Virus record (IMG/VR): IMGVR_UViG_3300046558_000145
Span: 1 to 24,648 of that record
DNA from: a virus
Length of the DNA stretch: 24,648 bases
Strand: one strand, 5' to 3'
Shown here: positions 5,800 to 11,344 of the stretch, piece by piece
Layout of the letters: each line of letters starts with the position of its first letter
Position numbering within the stretch: the stretch's first letter is position 1
Translations under genes and position numbers: made by a program
Notes under the pieces: generated by a model
What the model was told of the DNA's origin: nothing
The model's database searches: none
Seen by the model: only the letters and a program-made list of their open reading frames with translations

Positions 5800-6038
5800 G
5801 CAAAATCCAAGCCGCCCGCGACCTGATCCGGCAGGGCAGGAAGCCGGCCGACGCTGCCCGCCTGAGCGGGGCCGACAAGAGCACGATCAGCCGCGACCCC
5901 GAGTGCCGCCGGCTGGTCAACCTGGCCGCCGCCGAGCGCCACGCGCTGCACGTCGAGATTGCCAAGCTGGAACAGAAGCGCGCAAAATTGGGCATCCAGA
6001 TCGACCAGCTCAAGGCCAAGGCCAAGGGAGGCGCATGA
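5796..6038 (+). CDS. Small HTH plus coiled-coil protein
   Basis: 80 residues, starting at an ATG that overlaps the previous stop. Residues 1-35 form a likely HTH (AARDLIRQGRKPADAARLSG, ADKSTISRDPECRR). Residues about 38-78 are a heptad-like, charged coiled coil (LEQKRAKLGIQIDQLKAKAK). It is probably a dimeric DNA-binding protein. Helix 2-turn-helix 3 resembles transposase/resolvase-type HTHs (G-A-D-K-S-T-I-S-R). The target is unknown. Confidence 0.72.
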   Translation: MSKIQAARDLIRQGRKPADAARLSGADKSTISRDPECRRLVNLAAAERHALHVEIAKLEQKRAKLGIQIDQLKAKAKGGA

Positions 6039-6139
6039 AAAAGAACAAGTGGCACGCCGTCTACGCATGGCTGCAAGTCTGGTTCATTCCGCTGTGGCTG
6101 ATCGGGGTGGTGCTGACCATAGTGCTGTTCGGCAAATGA
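6035..6139 (+). CDS. 34-aa single-span membrane protein
   Basis: ATG 6035 overlaps the previous stop and has AAGGGAGG (6024-6031) upstream, the best ribosome-binding site in this cluster. A basic N-terminus (MKKNKWHAVY) leads into one hydrophobic span (WFIPLWLIGVVLTIVLFG) ending in K, predicting an N-in inner-membrane peptide. The stop overlaps the next ATG. Function unknown. Confidence 0.6.
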   Translation: MKKNKWHAVYAWLQVWFIPLWLIGVVLTIVLFGK

Positions 6140-6240
6140 GCGCGCACGAATGCTCGCGCTGCGGCGGCTCCGGCCACCGACCCGCCACCTGCCCATGGCC
6201 GATTGAGCCGCCGAAAGATGTTGATCAGAAACAGAAATAA
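6136..6240 (+). CDS. 34-aa CCHC zinc-knuckle protein
   Basis: ATG 6136 overlaps the previous stop (ATGA). Residues 6-19 (CSRCGGSGHRPATC) fit C-x2-C-x4-H-x4-C exactly, the spacing of retroviral-type zinc knuckles that bind single-stranded nucleic acid. A Pro-rich, charged tail follows (PWPIEPPKDVDQKQK). A family that is only a zinc knuckle is unusual but has precedent among small phage proteins. It is the last gene before the long non-coding region. Nucleic-acid binding is inferred from the motif. Confidence 0.62.
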   Translation: MSAHECSRCGGSGHRPATCPWPIEPPKDVDQKQK

Positions 6241-6579
6241 GGGCAGAATTAACGCAGCCGCTTGACTGGCGTAACCAGTCACCATACGCATGGCGATTGA
6301 TAGCGTTCAGTTCGGGTGTAGTCCGTTCTGTAAGGCTTCTACACCAGTCGCCAGTCGTGTGGTGAATGCGCAGGCTGATGCGCCTCAAGGGACGAAGGGA
6401 CTGGACTTATCCTCCTTTTAGACCTCTCCTGTGCCGGGATCAGCACCGGCCACCACGTTGAACACTCGCCGCAGCCGGTGACACGGAAATGCCCGGCAGG
6501 CGCATAGGTTTGGGAAGCGGCTCCCTTACCCGGTATCTCCGGGGTATCAGCCGCGCCGGATGCGCCACGTAGTACCCAT
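6241..6579 (+). ncRNA. Candidate structured RNA / late leader
   Basis: No convincing gene lies between 6241 and 6652. The + strand can form GACTGG (6264-6269)/CCAGTC (6275-6280), GGTGTAG (6315-6321)/CTACACC (6339-6345), GCGCA (6368-6372)/TGCGC (6379-6383) and CACCGGC (6444-6450)/GCCGGTG (6474-6480). A three-tier nested helix follows: GGCGCAT (6499-6505)/ATGCGCC (6560-6566), GCGGCT (6517-6522)/AGCCGC (6549-6554), and TACCCGG (6527-6533)/CCGGGGTA (6539-6546, one bulge). It runs straight into a terminator. Position before the late genes recalls the lambda late leader. No clear promoter was found at its 5' end, so the RNA's start is unknown. Confidence 0.5.
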
Positions 6580-6605
6580 CGCCAGCCTCATCCGCTGGCG
6601 TTTTT
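6580..6605 (+). terminator. Strong Rho-independent terminator before the virion genes
   Basis: A perfect 7-bp stem, CGCCAGC (6580-6586) with GCTGGCG (6594-6600), has a 7-base loop and is followed by TTTTTCTTT. It closes the structured region and lies 48 bases before the first virion-type gene. Late transcripts arriving from upstream would need antitermination, or a new promoter is used. Confidence 0.88.
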
Positions 6606-6615
6606 CTTTCCACCG

Positions 6616-6624
6616 TGATACATT
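6616..6624 (+). promoter_or_regulatory. Possible extended -10 promoter for the virion genes
   Basis: TGATACATT (6616-6624) fits the extended -10 form TGnTAnnnT (TACATT is a 4/6 match). No good -35 is present. It lies between the terminator and the gene at 6653, whose ribosome-binding site is GGGGA (6643-6647). Confidence 0.3.
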
Positions 6625-6652
6625 TTGCGCAAGATCAATCACGGGGACTCCG

Positions 6653-7120
6653 ATGGCCGCTGGCACCTTCACCATGTTCGACAAGGCGTTGCTCAATGTC
6701 GTCAACGCCACCCATTTGCTGGACCCGACCAACACCTTCAAGTGGACCTTGCACACCAGCAGCTACACGCCGGGCGTCGCGACCCACGAAGTCTACGCCG
6801 ACCTGACCAACGAACTGGCCACCGCCAACGGCTATACGGCGGGCGGTGCCACCTTGGCCAACGATGCGGTGACGCTGGCGGCCGGCACGGTCAAGTTCAC
6901 CGGCGACCCCACCACCTGGACCGCGTCGGGCGGCTCGATTCCGGCCTGGCGCACCGCCGTACTGCGCGTGTCCGGCACCCTGAACGGCAAGGTCGACCCG
7001 CTGGTCGGCTACTTCCTAGGGGACAGCGCCCCGGCCGACGTCCCGGCCACCACCACCGGCAATACGCTGACGATCACGCCGAACGCGAGCGGGATCGTGG
7101 CCGCCACCCATACCCCATAA
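6653..7120 (+). CDS. Probable virion protein, beta-rich
   Basis: 155 residues. ATG 6653 is preferred to the upstream in-frame ATGs because those lie in the terminator/leader and because GGGGA precedes 6653. The protein starts MAAGTFTMFDKALLNVVNAT and continues with NTFKWTLHTSSYTPGVATHE. I recall this pattern in a family of uncharacterised phage structural-region proteins, with a beta-sandwich of Thr/Ala/Gly-rich strands. It may be a head decoration or fibre-associated protein. It heads a five-gene block with tight spacing and no enzymatic motifs. Role inferred from context. Confidence 0.75.
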   Translation: MAAGTFTMFDKALLNVVNATHLLDPTNTFKWTLHTSSYTPGVATHEVYADLTNELATANGYTAGGATLANDAVTLAAGTVKFTGDPTTWTASGGSIPAWRTAVLRVSGTLNGKVDPLVGYFLGDSAPADVPATTTGNTLTITPNASGIVAATHTP

Positions 7121-7129
7121 GGACCGCCG

Positions 7130-7429
7130 ATGGCCTACGCCGACATTTTCAACGCCGCCAACGATCCGCTGTTCCAGGGCCGCTGCCAGGTCGCCCTGTG
7201 GAGCGCCGCGCAAGACATCATGGCCGAATCGCCGCTGACCGACCACCACCAGCAACGCGCCGACTGGGCCAACGTGGTGTTGCAGGACAAGGCCACGGTG
7301 ACGCCGCGCCAGGTCGCGATGCAGGTGCTGCGCAACCCGACGATTGCGGTCAACCCCGGCGCATCCACCGACGCCGAAATCCAGTATCAGGTGAACTCGG
7401 TGATCCCGAACCTGATCGCGCTGGGGTAA
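7130..7429 (+). CDS. Small virion-region protein of unknown function
   Basis: 99 residues, 9 bases after the previous stop. It is mostly helical: MAYADIFNAANDPLFQGRCQ, RADWANVVLQDKATVTPRQV, AMQVLRNPTIAVNPGASTDA. A conserved-looking C-terminus (EIQYQVNSVIPNLIALG) follows. I recall relatives next to beta-rich virion proteins in other phages, where they are also uncharacterised. It could be a chaperone or a small structural subunit for its neighbours. Gene reality is well supported by spacing and by its position in an uninterrupted cluster. Confidence 0.75.
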   Translation: MAYADIFNAANDPLFQGRCQVALWSAAQDIMAESPLTDHHQQRADWANVVLQDKATVTPRQVAMQVLRNPTIAVNPGASTDAEIQYQVNSVIPNLIALG

Positions 7430-7432
7430 GCC

Positions 7433-7948
7433 ATGGCCGACTTTAAGACCAAATACCCGGCCACCAGCAGCGTTGCGCTGACGCTCGGCGTGGCGTCGCT
7501 GGCGTCCGACACCAACCTGCTGGCCGGGCGCGAATCGAACGCGGTCGACAACACCAGCAACCTCGACCTCGACCACTTGGTGTCCGGGGTGATCACGACC
7601 GGCACCACGCCCACGGTGAACACCACCATCGAGGTGTGGGCCTATGCCAGCTACAAGACGGCATCCGGCACGCCGACCTATCCCGACGTGTTCGACGGCA
7701 CCGACTCGAACGAGACGGTCACGAACAGCGGCATCAAGGCGTCCGCGCTGCGCTTGGTGGCCTCCATCGTCGTCACCGCAACCTCCAACGTGGCCTACCC
7801 GTTCGCGCCGGTCAGCATTGCCAGCCTGTTCGGCGCGATGCCCAAGTTTTGGGGCCTGTTCGTGGTGCACAACACCGGGGCCGCGCTGAATGCCACGGCC
7901 GGCAACCACGACTTCCAGTACGAGCGCATCCAGGCGCAGACGGTCTAA
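7433..7948 (+). CDS. Probable virion protein, beta-sandwich type
   Basis: 171 residues, starting 3 bases after the previous stop. Alternating Thr/Ser/Val strands dominate (ATSSVALTLGVASLASDTNL; TTIEVWAYASYKTASGTPTY; LRLVASIVVTATSNVAYPFA). The C-terminus (FWGLFVVHNTGAALNATAGN, then HDFQYERIQAQTV) looks like the last strands of a jelly-roll. No signal peptide is present. It belongs to the same block of probable fibre or decoration proteins. The stop is followed directly by the next ATG. Confidence 0.72.
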   Translation: MADFKTKYPATSSVALTLGVASLASDTNLLAGRESNAVDNTSNLDLDHLVSGVITTGTTPTVNTTIEVWAYASYKTASGTPTYPDVFDGTDSNETVTNSGIKASALRLVASIVVTATSNVAYPFAPVSIASLFGAMPKFWGLFVVHNTGAALNATAGNHDFQYERIQAQTV

Positions 7949-9223
7949 ATGACCCTGCCGTTCGCCGCCCGCCGCACAAGGCAGCCGCAGCAGGCGGTGC
8001 GCCTCGACTGGTCGCACCCGCTGGCCAAGAGCTTGGCGTTGGCGTGGGTGGCGTCGGCGGGCGACCTCGACCTTGTTACCGGCAAATCCGGCAGCACCGA
8101 AGGCACCCGTCCGGCCAATCAAGCGTTCGTCGGGCGGATCGGGCGCAAGTTCAGCGGTAACGGCGACATCAGCTTCGGCACCCGGCCCGACCTCAGTTTT
8201 TCCGGACTAAGTAACCAGACCCTGTTCGCGGAAGTGTTCATCCCCGACACCAGCAGCGTGTCGAACTTCATCTGCGGCCGGGTCCAAAGTAACTGGGACT
8301 ATTCGCTGTCGATCAGCTCGGCCAACCAGCAGTTCGCGTTTGGCACCGGCGGTTTGGCGGGCGGCAATGCGGTGTTGGTGCCGGCAACGTCGGTGGGTGG
8401 CGGTCTGGCCCCCTACCAAGGTCGCCCGGTCCCGCTGTGCGGCACCTACGACAAGGTCACCGCCAAGCTGTATGTCGACGGCATCCTGAAGAACAGCGCG
8501 GCGCTGACGGGCTCGTTCCCGAACGACACCGACCAGTTCGCCATCGGTTCGCGCGGCGGCGGCAACCAGGCCGGGCAGCAACTCTCGGGTGCCTACGTCA
8601 GCATCGTGCTGATCTTCAAGCGCACCTTGTCCGATGCCGAAGTGGCCAGCCTGTCAGCCAATCCATGGCAACTGTTCGCCGCGCCCCGGATGCAACTAGC
8701 GATCCCGAGCGCTTCCGGCGGCACCACGCTCGACCTGAACCCCGGCGTGGCGACCATGGCCCTGGCCGGGTTCGCCCCGACCGTCACCCAGAGCGCCAAC
8801 CAGTCAGTGGTGCCCAGCGTCGGGACATTGGCGCTGGCCGGCTTTGCCCCTACAGTGGCGCGCACGGCGAACCAGGCAATCACGCCAAACGCAGGGCAGA
8901 TCACGCTGGCCGGCTTCGCGCCGACGCTCACGCAGACCACCAACAAGGACCTGCGCCCTGGCGTGGGCGGGTTCAGCTTCACCGGCTACGCCCCCACGGT
9001 GCAGCAGGGGCCGGTCGTTGCCCCGCCCGTGGTCGCCAGCAGCACGATCATGCGCAATACGCCACAGAATGCCAGCGTGGCGCTCAGTGCCGCCACGCTC
9101 GCCGCTGCGGGCGGCACCATGGCCAGCCAGCTCAACCGCTCGACCATCCTGCGCCAGTCGGCCATCAACAATAGCAGCGTCCTGCGCGACGACGCGCTTA
9201 ACCAGACAGTGGAGTTCCTATGA
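7949..9223 (+). CDS. LamG/concanavalin-like virion protein with four 24-aa repeats
   Basis: 424 residues. Residues about 20-245 are a LamG-like jelly-roll: the strand KLYVDGILKNSAALTGSF and the closing motif FKRTLSDAEVASLSANPWQLF are typical of concanavalin-like domains in phage and secreted proteins, which usually bind glycans. Residues about 263-358 are four head-to-tail repeats of exactly 24 residues centred on LAGFAPTV. The last 60 residues are Ser/Ala/Asn-rich (STIMRNTPQNASVALSAATL; ILRQSAINNSSVLRDDALNQ). It is probably a fibre or surface-exposed decoration that touches host polysaccharide. It overlaps the next gene by 4 bases (ATGA). Confidence 0.82.
   Translation: MTLPFAARRTRQPQQAVRLDWSHPLAKSLALAWVASAGDLDLVTGKSGSTEGTRPANQAFVGRIGRKFSGNGDISFGTRPDLSFSGLSNQTLFAEVFIPDTSSVSNFICGRVQSNWDYSLSISSANQQFAFGTGGLAGGNAVLVPATSVGGGLAPYQGRPVPLCGTYDKVTAKLYVDGILKNSAALTGSFPNDTDQFAIGSRGGGNQAGQQLSGAYVSIVLIFKRTLSDAEVASLSANPWQLFAAPRMQLAIPSASGGTTLDLNPGVATMALAGFAPTVTQSANQSVVPSVGTLALAGFAPTVARTANQAITPNAGQITLAGFAPTLTQTTNKDLRPGVGGFSFTGYAPTVQQGPVVAPPVVASSTIMRNTPQNASVALSAATLAAAGGTMASQLNRSTILRQSAINNSSVLRDDALNQTVEFL
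8735..9022 (+). repeat. Four tandem 72-bp (24-aa) coding repeats
   Basis: Units start at 8735, 8807, 8879 and 8951 with identical 72-bp length. The first three share P-x-x-x-x-x-x-LAGFAPT(V/L); the fourth is more diverged (FTGYAPTV). Codons differ between units (CTGGCCGGGTTC, CTGGCCGGCTTT, CTGGCCGGCTTC), so the duplication is not very recent and the protein repeat has been kept. Confidence 0.88.
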
Positions 9224-9540
9224 ACGTCGGCGAATACGGGATTCAGTACAACCTGAACGTGAACTACAACATCAGCGCCTTCACCGCCCTGCGGCTGGAA
9301 ATCACCCGCCCGGATGCCACCGTGATCACGCGCACCCAGGCCAACATCACGGTCCCGGCGGTGCCGCTGGTCACCAGCGAGGGCACGTTCTCTGCCAACC
9401 AGTACGCACGCTACTACTTCCAGGACGGCGACCTGACCCTGCCCGGCAGCTACAGCGCGCGCCTGACCTTCACCAATACCGGGGCCACGCCGCCGCTGAA
9501 CCTGATTTCGGACGTAACCACCTTCACCGTCAACGCCTGA
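9220..9540 (+). CDS. Small beta-sandwich virion protein
   Basis: 106 residues, overlapping the LamG protein stop as ATGA. The layout is that of an Ig-like or baseplate-upper-protein-like domain: NVGEYGIQYNLNVNYNISAF, LRLEITRPDATVITRTQANI, ARYYFQDGDLTLPGSYSARL. This alternating pattern resembles N-terminal domains of phage neck or fibre attachment proteins. It may link the LamG protein to the particle. This is inferred from pattern and position only. Confidence 0.72.
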   Translation: MNVGEYGIQYNLNVNYNISAFTALRLEITRPDATVITRTQANITVPAVPLVTSEGTFSANQYARYYFQDGDLTLPGSYSARLTFTNTGATPPLNLISDVTTFTVNA

Positions 9541-9546
9541 CCAAAC

Positions 9547-9996
9547 ATGAGTCTTACCGCCAAGCAAGAGCGCTTCGTTGCCGAGTACCTGATCGACCTG
9601 AACGCCACCGCTGCTTACAAGCGCGCCGGGTACAAGGCAGACGGGCATTCCGCAGAATCGGCGGCTGCTCGTTTGTTGAGCAATGTTGAGGTAGCGCAAC
9701 AGGTCCAAGCGGCGATGGACAAGCGTTCGAACGACCTTGGCATCGACGCGCAATACGTCCTCAAGACGATCAGGGACACGATGGAGCGCTGCGCCCAGGC
9801 GGTGCCGGTGCGCGACCGCGATGGCGGGGAGACCGGCGAATACAAGTTTGACGCCTCGGCGGTGCTGAAGGGGGCCGAGCTGCTCGGCAAGCACCTGAAG
9901 ATGTTCACCGACAAGACCGAACTGTCCGGCCCGAATGGCGGCCCGGTCGACATGAACTGGAACATCAACTTCATCAAGCCGCGCGATGCAGGTTGA
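9547..9996 (+). CDS. terS: Terminase small subunit
   Basis: 149 residues. The N-terminus (LTAKQERFVAEYLIDLNATA, AYKRAGYKADGHSAESAAAR, LLSNVEVAQQV) is the Terminase_2-type HTH that recognises the packaging site, followed by an oligomerisation helix and a flexible C-terminus (TELSGPNGGPVDMNWNINFI). Small terminases set where packaging starts and regulate the large-subunit motor. Its 3' end overlaps the large terminase gene by 11 bases. The ribosome-binding site is weak, so it probably relies on coupling with the preceding gene, whose stop is 6 bases upstream. Confidence 0.92.
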   Translation: MSLTAKQERFVAEYLIDLNATAAYKRAGYKADGHSAESAAARLLSNVEVAQQVQAAMDKRSNDLGIDAQYVLKTIRDTMERCAQAVPVRDRDGGETGEYKFDASAVLKGAELLGKHLKMFTDKTELSGPNGGPVDMNWNINFIKPRDAG

Positions 9997-11257
9997 TTTC
10001 CCCGACAAGCTGCAGTTCCTGCTGACCAAGAAGGCCCGCTACAAGGGGGCCAAGGGCGGCCGGGGCAGCGCCAAGTCGTGGAGCTTTGCCCGCGCGCTGC
10101 TGATTCTGGCATCGTCGGCCAAACTGCGCATCCTGTGTACGCGCGAGGTACAGAAGTCGATCAAGCAATCGGTGCACAAGCTGCTGAAGGACCAGATCGA
10201 GGCGCTGGGGCTGGGTACGTTCTACCAGGTGCTGGAAAACGAGATTCGCGGGCGCAACGGCTCGGAGTTCTCATTCTCCGGCCTGTCGGACCAGACCGTC
10301 GACTCGATCAAGTCGTTCGAGGGCTGCGATATCGTGTGGGTCGAGGAGGCGCAGAGCGTCAGCAAGCGCAGCTGGAAGACCCTGATCCCGACGATCCGCA
10401 AGGAAGGCTCGGAAATCTGGCTCTCGTTCAACCCGGAGCTGGAGACCGACGAGACCTACGACCGCTTCATCATCAACGCCCCCGACGACGCCATCATCGT
10501 CGACATGAACTACACCGACAACCCGTGGTTCCCCGAGGTGCTGGAAAAGGAGCGCCAGCACGCCAAGCTGACCTTGCCCACCGCCGAGTACCTGAACATC
10601 TGGGAGGGCAAGTGCATGCCGGCCGTAGCCGGGGCGATCTACTACGCCGAGGTGGCCAAGGCCGAGCAGGAAAAGCGCTTGTGCAACGTGCCGTACGACC
10701 CGCTGCTCAAGGTGCACGTGGTGTTCGACCTCGGCTGGAACGACGCGATGGCAATCAGCTTGGTGCAGAAGCACGGCAGCGAACTGCGCCTGATCGAGTA
10801 CATCGAGGACAGCCACAAGACACTGGATTATTACAGCAACCTGCTGAAAGAGCGCAAATACAACTGGGGCACGCTGTACCTGCCGCACGACGGCCGCCAC
10901 AAGAACTTTCAGACCGGCAAGAGCGCGGAGGATGTGATGAAGGCGCTGGGCTGGACGGTCAAGATCACCAAGAACATGAGCGTCGAGGACGGCATCCGGC
11001 TGGCGCGGATGACCTTCGGCCGCCTGTACATCGACAAGACCAGGTGCGCACGCCTGATCCAGTGCGCCAAGCGCTACCGGCGCAGCGTCAACCAGCAGAC
11101 CCAGGAGCCGGGCGCACCGTTCCACGACGAATGGAGCCACGGTGCCGACAACCTGCGCTACGTGGCGGTGAATGCCGAGGACATGAGCAATGAGGACTGG
11201 GGCAAGTTGCCGCCCTTGCCGCAAGCGCAGCCGGACGACAGCGGCCTGTATTTCTGA
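9986..11257 (+). CDS. terL: Terminase large subunit (PBSX-type packaging ATPase/nuclease)
   Basis: 423 residues, the usual size. Walker A is GGRGSAKS at 24-31. Walker B is CDIVWVEEA at 114-122, with the catalytic Glu after the Asp/hydrophobic strand. An adenine/coupling segment (LWLSFNPE-like: IWLSFNPELETDETYDRF) follows. The RNase H-like nuclease domain has D248 (FDLGWND), D302 (YLPHDGR) and D388 (HDEWSHGADNLRY), the expected three acidic positions. The enzyme drives DNA into the procapsid and cuts the concatemer. Type resembles the PBSX family more than the P22 gp2 family, although the tail genes here are P22-like. Confidence 0.95.
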   Translation: MQVDFPDKLQFLLTKKARYKGAKGGRGSAKSWSFARALLILASSAKLRILCTREVQKSIKQSVHKLLKDQIEALGLGTFYQVLENEIRGRNGSEFSFSGLSDQTVDSIKSFEGCDIVWVEEAQSVSKRSWKTLIPTIRKEGSEIWLSFNPELETDETYDRFIINAPDDAIIVDMNYTDNPWFPEVLEKERQHAKLTLPTAEYLNIWEGKCMPAVAGAIYYAEVAKAEQEKRLCNVPYDPLLKVHVVFDLGWNDAMAISLVQKHGSELRLIEYIEDSHKTLDYYSNLLKERKYNWGTLYLPHDGRHKNFQTGKSAEDVMKALGWTVKITKNMSVEDGIRLARMTFGRLYIDKTRCARLIQCAKRYRRSVNQQTQEPGAPFHDEWSHGADNLRYVAVNAEDMSNEDWGKLPPLPQAQPDDSGLYF

Positions 11258-11344
11258 TGTTGCCAAAATAATCTATTTCTTTTATGAATTAATGCTAAAA
11301 TCCAACGTAAATTTGACCCACATCCACATGTTAGGGCGCGATTC
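11258..11344 (+). promoter_or_regulatory. AT-rich gap with candidate promoter before portal
   Basis: An 87-base gap, far more AT-rich than the flanks. TGCTAAAAT (11293-11301) is an extended -10 (TAAAAT, 5/6), giving a start near 11308. Another option is TTGCCA (11260-11265), 17 bp, TATGAA (11283-11288). AGGG at 11333-11336 is the ribosome-binding site for the GTG start. Confidence 0.5.

Noticed and set aside
6061-6291. - strand frames across the micro-genes and the structured region
   Set aside because: Low-complexity products with no ribosome-binding site. The + strand has coupled small genes here.
6241-6579. tRNA gene in the gene-free region
   Set aside because: Stems are present, but no cloverleaf with T-psi-C-like GTTC-x-A and acceptor pairing could be assembled.
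8735-9022. CRISPR-like direct repeats
   Set aside because: The 72-bp periodicity is in frame inside a protein with a repeated peptide and has no spacers.
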